Below are positions 32,133 through 43,559 of a DNA stretch of 64,000 bases, one piece after another. The position numbers and the translations under genes were made by a program. Numbering within the stretch: the first letter of the stretch is position 1; each line of letters opens with the position of its first letter. This DNA comes from Anagrus nilaparvatae (taxonomy: Eukaryota; Arthropoda; Insecta; Hymenoptera; Mymaridae): positions 9,695,501-9,759,500 of the forward strand of contig JAKSXM010000247.1 of the NCBI GenBank assembly GCA_022575985.1, given 5' to 3'. The notes under the pieces are model-generated. The model saw nothing but the letters and a program-made list of their open reading frames with translations, was not told the DNA's origin and ran no database searches.

Positions 32133-33480
32133 CTTATTTCTTTATTTCTTTATTTCTTTATTTCATATATACATATGATTTACGGGCTATATAGAGCCCT
32201 TTTTACATTATATAGTCAAGGTCACCTCAAAAATTAATATTTATAAAGTTTAAAAAGAAGATGACTGGTCAATATTAGATATAATAATTTAATTATTTTA
32301 AATATTTAATTTATAAATTTTACTAATATTCAAATTAAAATAAATAAAAACAAATTATAAAATCACAATATTTACAAAATTTTGATAATATTTCTCTTCA
32401 AACAGGTTTTTTTTTTTTTTAAATAAATTTAAAGTATTTTCACAAGTAAATAACTTTTTTTTTTCAATATTTAATTTCATTTCTACATTAAATTTTCTTT
32501 ATGGATGATTAATAGTTTTTTATCATTTACACATTGTTCACCGCACATTGGAGATGTTTCATAAGTGTTACTAAAAGATTTCTTGCCACTCGTGGAATTT
32601 TCATCCCCTGCAGCACCAATGTACTTGACAGGTCTATTGACCATATCGGGAACAATTTTGGGTATCCCATTAACATATTTAACTGACATTTTCTCACTTG
32701 AATTCAAATTATTAAGTTCTTTTACACTTTTCACAAGTTTATTATATCGTTCTCTTTGCTTCTTCGTTCTATCTTGATTAACAACATATTCCTTAGGAAA
32801 CAAATTTTTGTGCTTTAAAATTTGAGGAACAATATTCTTATTTTTAAAATGAATTTTTATAGGACGAACCTTATTATGTTTTTTTAAGCCTATTCTCTCT
32901 AGGGTTACACTTTTTTTGTCAAAGGTCTTATCAATAGATTTGATCACTTTGCCCAATTGATTGAAGTTATTATTTTTAGTTTCTTTTTCTGGAACCCCAT
33001 GTATTAGCAAATTGCTAGTTTTATGAATTTGATTGCTTATTTCAGTTATTATTTTATCACTCAGGATAATTTCTGTTGATAAATTGTGACTTTCTAACCT
33101 ATCGACACGTTGCTGATATTCACTTATTGATGTTGATGATGATGGATTCTTGTTATGATTAATTAATTTATTTAATGTTTCTTTTAATTTCTGAACTTTT
33201 TTTGCTCTTGTAACTCCTTTTTTGTGGAATCAAGAGATTTACTCAAATTATCTATTTCTCTGCCAAAAACTGTAAAGGACTCTAATACTTGTTTTTGACA
33301 TTCTATGAATCCTGTTTTAAGGCTTAATATATACTTCAACATCATCACTTGTTAACTCAACGTGTGTGGAGAGATCTTTCCCGCTTTTATTGATTTAAGT
33401 TACGCTTACTATTTTTATTCTTTGGCATTTTTATGATGTTAACACACAACTTGTATACGAATTTATATAGACAAATTATA
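32133..33480 (-). mobile_element. ORF1-only non-LTR retroposon
   Basis: The minus-strand 3' end is a (GAAATAAA)n tail (32,133-32,164), preceded by a 3' UTR with a small hairpin (GGGCTCTATATAGCCC, about 32,184-32,200) and by ORF1. ORF2 (endonuclease/RT) is entirely missing, although both a near-complete ORF1 and the 3' end are present. It is therefore internally deleted rather than 5' truncated. Confidence 0.6.
32483..33428 (-). pseudogene. non-LTR retrotransposon ORF1 protein, broken
   Basis: An ATG at 33,428 gives MPKNKNSKRNLNQ and a stop. After frameshifts come KLKETLNKLINHNKN, ISEYQQRVDRLESHNLSTEI (coiled-coil-like heptads) and the open 175-codon part 32,483-33,010: LLIHGVPEKETKN, ERIGLKKHNKVRPIKIHFK, FPKEYVVNQDRTKKQRERYN. 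The order coiled coil, (N/I)xxxGVPE, R.G....RP....F, D.T..QR is that of ORF1 nucleic-acid chaperones in Jockey/CR1-like and related elements. The stop and frameshifts make it non-functional. Confidence 0.65.
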
Positions 33481-33814
33481 AATGGAATTTAAAGGGCTAC
33501 TAATCACTAATTTTTTTGTAAAAAACTTAATTATTTAATACATAAATTTAATAAAAATACGGAGCTTCATAAAAGACCGTTTTTACTCTTAGGCCCTCTT
33601 GCGGGAATGTACCTATTCAACCACAAAAAATCTATAAATATCAGGTTGCAAAAAAAGTGCTCCGAAAATTCTCCTCCTTAATTATGATAAAGTTTAAGCT
33701 ATAAATTGACTCCATGCCAATTTTCAGCTCATTTATGGACGTTTTAGGGGTCGATCAAACCCAGTGCAGCATTCATGTGGCTGGTTAACACCAAAAATTG
33801 GTGTTTACAACGTC

Positions 33815-36230
33815 AATTTCAATCGAACTTCCGATAAAAAATCAGAATTCCAATCGAGTTTCCGATAAAAAATTTCGATCGAAATTTCGATAAAAAATAA
33901 CAACCCAAATTTGAATAATTGAAAACGTTTTTATAATTCCTCAGGTAAAGCAGAAAGTTTCTTTTTTCATGCTTTTTGGAAAATCGAAAAATTGTTTTAT
34001 ATGAAAATTTAAAAATTATGCCTCGATTGGGACTTTGATAAAAAGGCTATTCCCGGATAAGAAGGGGGCTCCGGCCCACGAAACCAATTGCCGTGAAATT
34101 TTCAGGGCATACTTTGGGTACCAAAAGACCACCTTTCACCTGTATAGGGACTTTCGAATGCTCTTCCTTACGTCCCTAACCTCAAAAAGTCATTTTTTTA
34201 GGTTTTTAGCAAATTTAATAAATTTTCGATAAATTTTACTTCATTTAAAGACACATAAGATGTAGGGCTAGTTAAAAGTGACTTTTTTACACATAAAATA
34301 ACTCACCTAAAATGATAGAACATAATTTTAAAGCTTAAAACAGTTTTTACAAGCTATTTTATGTCATTTTTTTTCAAAAAAATCCTAAGTTTTTGTTATT
34401 TTTCCCTTATTTTCTTGGAACTGGTGATAGGTACACTCTCAATTTTTTTTCTGGTAACATATTTTAGTTGTACAAGGTCACTTTGAAATTTTCAGACAAA
34501 ACGGTTTGGTGCAACCTACTTAAAAATCCACTCAAAGTGGAGTTCGCAATTTTCGGTTTTTAGCAAATTTTTATTTTATACGATGAAAATGGTAAGTAAT
34601 TCTGATTTATCAGTGAAATACTTTTTGATTTATTTCTTTTTCAATATATTACACTATTTTTAATATTTTTCATGTTAGACTGAAGAAAATATTTCAAAAA
34701 TATTTCAATTAAAAACGAAAAAAATTACATTAATTTTGTTCTAAGTGAGTAATGTTTTTTATTCATTCTGTATGGAATATTTATATAAGTTCAGAGATGG
34801 CAGTTTAGAGGGCAAAAAAAAGATGAAAGATATGTCGCGTCAATTGTTTCACTGTATGACCGGCTGAATAAAATCAGCTAATTATTTTCTCTATAATCAG
34901 GATTCCTCGTAGATAATTAGGCACTATCAATAAATAATATATAAGTTCACGTTAATAATGCATGGAGCCGGCTTCTATAGGATTATCTAATATAATATTT
35001 TCGGAATATAGTGTCTTTCCGAAGGTCTCCGAGAGCGCCTGATTTTGTACGAGCCTGTTAAATTAAAAATTCGACTAGGTTTTTGATTAAGTTAAAGTTT
35101 ATTTTTATCTAATATCTCACATGATTACATTTTTCTGAAACATTATCTGATACTCAAATTAACTGAATAACGCTTTTTCATCGCATTCTTAAAGATCTTT
35201 GTTAAGGTTGATTCAGGTGGATAGTAATAGCATTTTTTAAGTAAAAATTTCTGGAGATCGAAACTTCTGGAATGTTTAATATTTTTAGCCATTGATCATG
35301 TTATGTGTCCCTTAAAATTAAAAAAATAATTTTGAAAATTTATTGACTACTGACGGAGATGTTAGCGCTTGAAATTTCACTAATTTTTGAGGTACTTAAT
35401 TAATCAAGACTTATTTATAAATAATCTGATTTTAAAAATCTTTGAATATAATATTTAGGACATTATTTAGCATCGATTCACTAAAAAAAATTTCAATTTT
35501 TAACAATAATGTGAAATATATTTCAAGTTTTTTGATTTTTGGCCTAACCTAAATTTTTCAAAAAATCAATTTATTCGTGGCGAAACGTAGAAAATCAAAA
35601 TTTTTTTTTAGTGAATCGATGCTAAATAATGTTTTAAATATTATATTCAAAGATTTTTAAAATCAGATTATTTATAAAAGTCTTGATTAATTAAGTACCT
35701 CAAAAATTAGTGAAATTTCAAGCGCTAATATCTCTGTCACTAGTCAATAAATTTTCAAAATTATTTTTTTAATTTTAAGGGACACATAACATGATCAATG
35801 GCTAAAAATATTAAACATTCCAGAAGTTTCGATTTCCAGAAATTTTTTCATCATTGAAAACGTTTTCCTCAACCTTGAAAACCCCCAGGTAATATAGATA
35901 CTTGTAATTTTCGTGTTTTTTTTCAGACTTCTTAGAAAATTGTAAAATATGGTTGGGTAGAAACATGAAAATTTGAATAATTGAAAACGTTTTTATAATC
36001 CCTCAGATAAAGCAGAAAGTTCCTCTTTTCCTGATTTTTGGAAAATCGGAAAATTCGTTTAGATGAAAATTTTTAAATTATGCCTCGATCGGGACTTTGA
36101 TAAATATTTTTTTATCGGAAACTCGTTCGGAGTTGTTATTTTTGATCGGATTTTAATCGAAATTTTTTATCGGAAACTTGATCGGAATTCTAATTATTTA
36201 TCGGAAGTTCGATCGAAATTTAATATAATG
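33815..36230. mobile_element. complex inverted/direct repeat element
   Basis: The outer arms (33,815-33,905 and 36,105-36,225) are inverted and built of TTCCGATAAAAAAT-like sub-repeats with (C/G)GATCGAA(A/C)TT. Just inside them, a segment of about 140 bp, from TTGAATAATTGAAAACGTTT to ATTATGCCTCGAT(T/C)GGGACT, is repeated in DIRECT orientation (33,913-34,050 and 35,977-36,105). The middle contains the palindrome 35,240-35,852 and otherwise no domain. Class unknown. Confidence 0.55.
35240..35852. repeat. 613 bp near-perfect palindrome
   Basis: The arms run from TTTCTGGAGATCGAAACTTC to its complement GAAGTTTCGATTTCCAGAAA. Mirrored blocks include GCCATTGATCATGTTATGTG, TTAATTAATCAAGACTT and AGCATCGATTCACTAAAAAA. 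The loop is small (about 35,500-35,590). Non-coding. Confidence 0.8.
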
Positions 36231-36239
36231 CCCTAATTT

Positions 36240-38690
36240 CCAGCCACTTTGTATTCCAGATTGTGTATTCTAGAACCATAGAATATGCACTTATAGCTAC
36301 TAAAAACCAATTTTACGTATAAAGAAATAAATGATTTTTTAGACATGCTTCGTGCGTAATCTTCGCACATGAATCTCAATAATTAGAATGAAAGTTTACT
36401 ACATTTGGAATACCGCGCTTTATGCATGTAGAATGCAATAATATTATGCGTACGGTGCAGATAAACGGCAGTAAAATATTTCGAATTTTTAGGTATTAAA
36501 AAGTTCCCCCCACCCTCAGGAGATTTTCTAAAAAACTAATAAATATGGTTTTTTAATTTGAATTTTTTTTTTTAATTTTAAATTGAACAGTAAAAAAATT
36601 TAAGGATATTGTATTTTTTTTATCCTCAAAAAACCTATTTTCGAAATATTCAAATTTATATTTCGATGTCTTAAGGAGGCCCTAAAATCCACCAAAAAAA
36701 TTTTTTTTTTGAAGCGGAGGAATATTAAGTTTTCCAGCCTATTAACAGAGTATTATCTTTCATTATATGTCTTATATTATTCTTTCAGGTTTCCTCAGGC
36801 CTATCGTGGTCTAGAGGTCTAATTCCTGCGGGAATCAGTGAGTTTTTTGATAAAATTTTGAAAACCATTACTTAGGTTAGGTTTAGTTCCAGGCCTTAAT
36901 CACTGTACTTATCCAAAAGTAGACTTTTCTCTTGATCAGCAATTTTTTCTCTTTTACTTGAATTCACTTTTGATTAATACTCGAATTAATAAATTAAAAA
37001 AACTCAAAATTAAAAAATAAACACATATATAAATATAAAAACTATAAGTAAGAAAACTTAAAAAATGTCCAACTTAATCAAAGAATATAATTTTTTTTTA
37101 TAATAAATAAAGATATTTTTCATTATATTTAAAGAGTATTTACAGTTTTTCTTACTATTTTATTTAAGTATCGTGTTCTTTTATTTATGTAATTATGTCT
37201 TTAACATAAACATAATTGAAAGTTAATAAAGTAAGATGTTTTTAAATACATTGATTTACAAATAATAATTTTATTTAGTTTTTATTCACATTTTTGTACA
37301 TTTTTTCTTAGCCTTCATAAAGTCTGATTTACAAAAGGAAATGCTGTGCAATCAAGTTAAAAATGGAAATATTTATGAGTATAAATTTTGGAAAAAATCA
37401 AGTTTTCCCGTCATTAAATATTTACACAGGTAAATTTTTAAATATTTAGTTTTTAAGGAATTTTACAGTTAGAATTTCTAAGGAAAAGAATTTCATAATA
37501 TTTGGCAAAAATGATGTTTATAATTGTATAAATCTACTGATAAATTTTTAAAACCTTGAGTTGGTTATTTACCAAGGTAAAAAGAAAATAAAATTGCACG
37601 ATTTTAAAAAAAATAACATTTGAGGGAAAGTTTTTTTTTCTAATTAACACATTTGACTAAAAATTATATTAAAAATGCAAAAATATTTCTTGTTTTGAGC
37701 TACACTATTTATAAGAAATTAAGAAAAATAAGAGTAAATAATAATCTTTACCAGAACGCATATGTAATACGAGATGGTTAGTCATCATAATAATCATAAT
37801 AAAATATAGTAAACACATATCAAAATTCAAATATAATGAAAGAATAACATAATCAAAATATTATCAACTATTCAAGTCAAATCAGCTTAACTGTAAAATA
37901 CCTTAAATAATAGCTTTAAATATGTTAAATGTTTTTTGAGGAATCTCCATAAAACTTTATATATGTGCGTTGCATCAAAAGTCCTACAGCTATGTTTTAA
38001 CATTTAAAAGCATTTTTTTTAAATTAAACCTGAACATGTTACTTATTTATAAACGATCTATTAAGTATTTTATTTAAAATAATTTAATATATTAAATAAA
38101 TAACAAAAAATAAACTGCATAAATTTTGATAATGCCGATATAAATGCTGATTTTTAGAAATTCTCATGAGTAAAGTTATAAATATTAAGTATAAAAGTCA
38201 AATTTTATGGAGTTATTAATCACAATTTTGAAAAAAAATATATTAAACTATTAATGGCGACTAGTCTACTGTTACAAAAATTTTTAGTTTCAGTTGCCGA
38301 ATAAGTAAAAATTTTTTAAATAATAATAATTTAATTTTTCTCTCATTTATATTTTTAAATATAAATAATATATTCGTTATAATATAATATATTATATATA
38401 ATATATTATGTTCAATATTTTATATTTAAGTATAATAATATATTCGATAATTTCACGGCCTATAACCATTTATATTTTCATATTGATCAGAAATTAGTTT
38501 AAAAAAAAATTTGGGTTAAAAAATGACTTTGGTAGGGTAGAAAAATTATATGCGCTTGGGAGTTTTCTATTTACATTGTTTCTAATTTCTTTAATTTCTT
38601 TTTTTTCAGTTAGTTTAAAAGTGGTGTTTATGATATTAAATAAAAATATTTGATTTCCGAGCTAACAATTATTTGCTTTATTTTTTCAAT
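36240..38690. other. no gene recognised
   Basis: 2.45 kb of AT-rich DNA with long A/T runs and TATATATTATA near 38,395. One short GC-richer piece at 36,785-36,840 (CCTATCGTGGTCTAGAGGTC) has a possible pol III A-box, but no B-box follows. Confidence 0.45.
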
Positions 38691-38691
38691 A

Positions 38692-38740
38692 AAATGCCCA
38701 CGTTTCGAAGACCTTCAGTCTTCATTATCAAGGCTCAAAA
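38692..38740 (-). ncRNA. hammerhead-like motif, Penelope-like element 3' relic
   Basis: Minus strand: GCC, core TTGATAA, T, hairpin GAAGAC/GTCTTC with TGAAG loop, GAAA, CGTG, then GGC. It has the same core variant and spacing as the motifs at 2.8 and 4.1 kb, with an unrelated stem II sequence. The cleavage triplet position reads GTG, which the hammerhead rule (NUH) does not allow, so it is probably inactive. DNA to about 38,945 may be the rest of the element's 3' UTR. Confidence 0.5.
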
Positions 38741-38955
38741 TTTACAATATTTTACAATTTTATAAAAATTTTTATACAATTACAAATTTAAAATTAACTT
38801 TGTCAGAATGTTAATAATAATTGGTTATCTAAATAAAGTGAGACAGAGATACTTTGTATTAAATAATATTTATTGTAACGGTACAAAAGGATTGTCGGAG
38901 GCTTTGAAGGAACTAAAAAGGATTGCGTGGGAGAAAGTAGAGATAGCATAATTAA

Positions 38956-39200
38956 TTTTTTTTTTTTTTTATTAACAAAAGAAAATACAGGTTTGGGAAC
39001 TAGCCCATATAACCAATGGTATCACCAACTGGTATTACAAATATCTATGTACATGAACTTAATTCTAGGTTTTATATAAAAAGAGAGAAAAAAAGAAAAT
39101 TGAAAAATTAAGAGAAATTAAAAGCTGCAAGGCAGCAAAAGATTTACATTACATGGTTACAAATTATTTCATTTAATACGCTGCTAATACATTTTATTAA
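38956..39200 (-). mobile_element. 3' UTR of a non-LTR retroposon
   Basis: The plus-strand T run at 38,949-38,965 followed by ATTAACAAAAGAAAATACAG reads on the minus strand as TTGTTAATAAA plus poly(A). About 240 bp of UTR-like sequence precede it, with GGGCTAGTTCCCAAACC and CCAGTTGGTGATACCATTGG, which contains short hairpins. No coding remains. Confidence 0.45.
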
Positions 39201-39426
39201 TTAAATACATTTATTTATTAGACTATTTATTTATATATTATTTATTAGACTATTATACTACACGAAAATGTCCAAAGAGTTAATATACTTGATAAAACTA
39301 TTGAAAACATTACTATTTGTAGAGCATAATTAATGATTCATATAATTAGTGTAGAGACATCTACGATTATATTATAAAAGAAACATTAGCATTTGAATAG
39401 CTTACTGTATACATAGTGTTATGGAT

Positions 39427-40706
39427 ATATATATATATATTAGACTGTGTCTTATTTTTTTTTTCGATATTTTTTTACTCCCCCCATTTTTTTCGAATAT
39501 TTTGGTCATAAAAAACACCCAGCTCCAAGGATTTTGATTTTTAATTTTTTTAACCCGTGCCGCCGGGCAGTTGAAGTTTCCCATTTAAATAACATGGGAA
39601 TTTTGAGGTTTTATCTTTATAAATTTTTACAGAGGCCACAATATGTTTTATGAAGCTAGTTATTACTGGAAAACATACTTTCAAATGTTGTTAAGACATG
39701 AAAACCACCCTCCAATCATTCCAATGGGACTTCTGGGCCTAAATCGCAAATTAACATGTTGGCTAAATCTTATAAAACAGAGTTTTTCTGTAATTTTCGA
39801 TAAAACGCTGCAACCTCAAAAATTTGTTTAAACTGCTGCCAAAATTGTAATTTTTGACAAAATTAAGTTTTACAGGCCTAAAAAATTTTCTACAAGCTTC
39901 AAGTTTCCTAAAATTCTTTACTCGTCTGTTTTTTTGAAATAGTTTTTAAGATATCGCTTTTCAAAGATAATTATAAAAATTTACTTTTTCTTTAAACCCT
40001 AAAATTGGGACTCTGACTTTAAATTATCATCTCTGGTTAATAACTTATTGAAAAGCGGTGAGTAAAGAATTTTTGGACTGTTGAAACTTGCAGACAATTT
40101 TTAAGACCTATAAAGCTCATTTTTGTCAAAAATTACAATTTTGACAACAATTTAAAAAAATTAAAAAATTGGTCATTTTTAGTCGAAAATTACCGTCATA
40201 TTAATTGTCTATAGTGATGAGAGAATCAATTTTAAAAGAACACGGTTTGCGGCGTTTAAAAGGTGACATTTACACCAAAAAAATCAAACCAACCAGAAGT
40301 GCTTTGGTCAATTTCTGAGGTTGCAGCGTTTTATCGAAAATTACCGAAAAACCTTGTTTTATAAGATTTAGCCAACATGTAAATTTGCGATTTAGGCCCA
40401 GAATTCCCTTTGGAATGATTGGAGGGTGGTTTTCATGTCTTAACAACATATGAAAGTATGTTTTCCAGCAATGACTAACTTCTTAAAACATATTTAAAAA
40501 TTTATAAAAATTTACAAAGCTAATACCTCGAAATTCCCATGTTATTTAAATGGGAAACTTCAACTGCTCGGCGGCATGGGTTAAAAATCGAAAATCAAAA
40601 TCCTTGGAGCTGGGTGTTCTTTATGACCAAAATATTCGAAAAAAATGGGGGAAGCCAAAAAATATCGAAAAAAAAAATAAGGCCTAGTCTAATATATATA
40701 TATATT
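39427..40706. mobile_element. 1.28 kb fold-back palindrome between AT microsatellites
   Basis: It begins TATATATATATTAGACTGTG and ends as an imperfect complement (AGTCTAATATATATATATA). Mirrored blocks along the full length: CAGCTCCAAGGATTTTGATT, CCCATTTAAATAACATGGGA, CACCCTCCAATCATTCCAAT, GATTTAGCCAACATG and TTTTCGATAAAACGCTGCAA. The centre is near 40,030. Overlapping reading frames on both strands are by-products of the palindrome. It may have inserted into, or expanded from, an AT microsatellite. Confidence 0.85.
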
Positions 40707-40914
40707 GTATAATTCTGACACTCTCTCTCAAGTTAAAATTTCTTTGATTTGAATATATAAGTATAAAAGAGCTAATTTTTACTTGAAAAGAATTTACAAT
40801 ATAATTTTTATTTGATACATATATAAAAAGCAAACTGAAAATTTAAAAAGTTAGAATATACATATTTTTATTTTATTTTATTTTATTTTTAATGTATTTC
40901 TTAAATTTACAAAT

Positions 40915-41532
40915 TTAAATTAAGATTGTCGGCTATATTTTTATCTAAGCTTACATAATTAATATTCAACTTTTTCTTATAAACTAAGTCTTTATTAAAA
41001 TGATATTTTATGCCGATGTGTTGGTGTTGTCATAGCTGTCTACAATGCTGATTGCACTTTGGTTATCCAATAGTAAATTTGGTTTGCTTGTAGGTCTCTT
41101 GTTAGCTATCAGGTGCTTGGAGACATTTTTTAAGTATAATATGTCAGCCGAGCTTTGAGCTCCTGCTACATATTCTGCTTCTGCCGTTGATAAAGCGACT
41201 GTATTTTGCTTTCGTGAAGACCGCATTATGACATTTTCTGAATGGGAAATAAGTGAGCCGCTTACACTTTTTCTGTCTACTTTGTCTGCTGCCCAGTCAG
41301 CATCTGAGTAAGCTACAATATTATAATGACTTGACCTAGTGTATGTCAGTGACAAATCTTTTGTTGCTTTTGAAAAACGCAAAATGCGTTTTGCTGCTGT
41401 CCATAAATGTTGTGATGGCTTATGCAAGTATCTGCTCAAAAAGGATTTAGCATATGTTATTTCTGCTCGTGAAATTGATGAAATGTATATGAGTGATCCC
41501 ACTGGCTGTCTGTATGGTATATTTTCATCCAT
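40915..41532 (-). pseudogene. Copia RNase H
   Basis: From MDENIPYRQPVGSLIYISSI (the conserved link from RT), through AYSDADWAADKVDRKSVSGS, ALSTAEAEYVAGAQSSADIL and LLDNQSAISIVD. The D, E, D acidic residues of RNase H are present. The frame changes near 41,010; the end (YHFNKDLVYKK to NIADNLNLNL, stop near 40,915) lies in another frame. Degrades the RNA strand during reverse transcription in intact elements. Confidence 0.85.
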
Positions 41533-41631
41533 TACATCGTTCTTGTTTACTTAAAAATTAGGTACCATTGGAGTACTAACACCATTGCAGTTTTCTTGTG
41601 ACTTCAAGTCCAAGATAGTTACTTACTGAAC

Positions 41632-42462
41632 CTAGTACTTCGCTTTGAATTTCATTTTTAGTTTTTCTGTAAACTTTTTGATGGCTTTAATTTTACCAGT
41701 TACTAAGAATTCATGCACCGATACTTGCATCCATACATCCTTGCCTTTGTATAGGCATAAGTCACTCTTGGATCTTCTCATGCCATTTTCTTGTGCGAAA
41801 TCATTTAATGTCTTATTCCAGTCCCTTGGAGCACTTTTGAGACCATAAAGACTTTTGTTTAATTTTAATACTTTGCCTTCTTCATTTTTGACCCCTTGTG
41901 GTATTTTAATATATGAATCTTTCTTAACTTTGCCATTTAGAAATGCTGATGGGATATCCAGTTGTAGAATTTCGAAATTGTTTTGAAGTGCATTTGATAA
42001 AAATAACCTTACATTTGGCATTCTTGCGACTAGTGAGTATTTATTTGAGGTTAAATCTTCTTCATAATCTTTCACAACTAGCCTTGCTTTCTTGGTTCCA
42101 TCTGGTTTTGTTCTGAAAACCCAACAAGTTCCTAGAGCTTTTTAGCCGTTTGGTAGAACTGTTGATATCCATGTTATATGCTGAATAACTGAAATAAGTG
42201 CTTCTATTTCTTTCTGGTTTGGACCATGCCACTCTGGGTCTTTTATTGCTTCGTAATAACTTTTTGGATCTCCAGCGCTTAAACAATACGCTGTGTAAGT
42301 CTCATAATCGGTAAGCTTTTTAGGAAGTTTTCTCGCTCTTCCACTTCTAGTTTTTGTAGCTTCTTGTTTACTTGCGTTACTGTTTTCTTCTGATGAGCTA
42401 TTTGGACTGAAGAATTCTTGTTCGCCAGTATCGCTGTTTTCGCTTTCAGTATCTGAATTCAC
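41632..42462 (-). pseudogene. Copia reverse transcriptase, catalytic box lost
   Basis: An acidic stretch (DTESENSDTGEQEFF, from 42,462) leads into the RT start with DPKSYYEAIKDPEWHG, then after a frameshift ILQLDIPSAFLNGKV, IKIPQGVK and LNKSLYGLKSAPRDWN. Where Copia RTs have YVDDLL, this reads SVHEFL, so both catalytic aspartates are replaced. About 100 residues of RT between here and RNase H are compressed or lost. Confidence 0.85.
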
Positions 42463-42579
42463 TTCTCTAAGTTGATTCTGCGTTACTTCTTGGTATTAAT
42501 TAAGGACCTAATATACCCCTTATTTTTTGCCAAATAAATTCTACAATATCTTCACAAACTTTACCTTTGACGATAACTA

Positions 42580-42975
42580 TGTCTAGACTCATATTTTTAT
42601 TAACCCACTCGTTTGTTACTATTACAATGTCTAGACACATAAATAATGATTTTTCCTCAACCTTATTAAAAAAGATATTATCACGTAATACATATAAATT
42701 CTAGACACATAAATAATGATTTTTCCTGAACCTTATAGTAAAAGATATTATCACGTAACACATAAAAAGTCTAGACACATAAATAATGATTTTCTCTCAA
42801 CCTTATTATAAAAGATATTATCACGTTACATATAAAAAGTCTAGACACATTATAAAAGACATTATCACGTAACACATAAAAAGTCTAGACACATAAATAA
42901 ATATATTAACCAGTCTATATTACATAGCAATAACACTAGTTTCCTATCAAAGAAAGTCTAGACACATAAACAATG
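42580..42975 (+). repeat. 70 bp minisatellite with TCTAGA
   Basis: Unit GTCTAGACACATAAATAATG then TTTTTCCTCAACCTTATT and AAAGATATTATCACGTAA. TCTAGACACATA occurs at about 42,629, 42,699, 42,769 and 42,839 (exactly 70 bp), then a shortened 44 bp unit at 42,883 and a diverged one at 42,956. It lies in the U3-like part of the LTR candidate, upstream of its TATA box, where tandem arrays often act as enhancers. Confidence 0.85.
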
Positions 42976-43208
42976 ATATTATCACGTTTTCCCTATTACA
43001 CACCCTATATTGTCAGATTTCCATAACATAAATTCCCATAGTTAACTCTTCACTAGAATCATATGCCCCTTAGCAACATCAATAAGAATTTCCTATTTTC
43101 TCCGCCATAATGGAAACTCCCTTAGCAACGTACCAAAACATCCCTAACAACACCAATCAAAAACAATGTATTGAATTATCATGGATTAACTCCTCCCCCG
43201 AGAAAGAC

Positions 43209-43244
43209 TATATAAATCGCTGCCTGAGGGCAGATGAGTCAGTT
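43209..43244 (+). promoter_or_regulatory. TATA box plus initiator
   Basis: TATATAAAT at 43,209-43,217 and TCAGTT at 43,239-43,244, an exact match to the arthropod initiator (TCAKTY). The A of the initiator lies 30 bases after the TATAAA start. Spacing and both elements fit an insect pol II core promoter, read on the plus strand, opposite to the Copia genes. Confidence 0.65.
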
Positions 43245-43559
43245 GAGATCGGAGTATCACACCTACAAACACAAGGGCGTGCGGGCAAGTTTGTTCATTC
43301 TGGTCAATCATAAAAATCCATCTGTTTAATGTAATTAAGTCGAATCTTGAACTTTGATTAAATAAAAAGCATATAGTGAATATCAGTGTTACTTAATTGA
43401 ACTATTACCTTATACCTTTCCGAAAAGCATCCCACGGGTTCCAGGAGTATCCTGAATCGCCATTAACATCAATTCCACGGGTGAAAGCACACCAAGAAAC
43501 AGCATTTAACCAAGTGGGTTAAATACATAACATTCGTTATCCTTATTTTTATGATTTAT

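Larger units (their letters stand above)
42486..43534 (+). mobile_element. LTR-like insertion (solo LTR candidate) in Copia
   Basis: About 1.05 kb without Copia similarity that separates integrase from RT. CGTTA flanks both sides (42,481-42,485 and 43,535-43,539), a possible 5 bp target duplication. The insert has a pol II core promoter (43,209-43,244) followed at a sensible distance by AATAAA (about 43,362), the U3-R-U5 logic of an LTR. Canonical TG...CA ends are not evident at those borders, so exact ends are uncertain. Confidence 0.5.

Noticed and set aside
36785..36840. tRNA or SINE head suggested by TGGTCTAGAGG
   Set aside because: Only an A-box-like word; no B-box and no cloverleaf.
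39402..39831. Overlapping 60-68 codon frames at 39.4-39.8 kb
   Set aside because: They lie in the arm of a palindrome and are mirrored with indels in the other arm; no recognisable domain.
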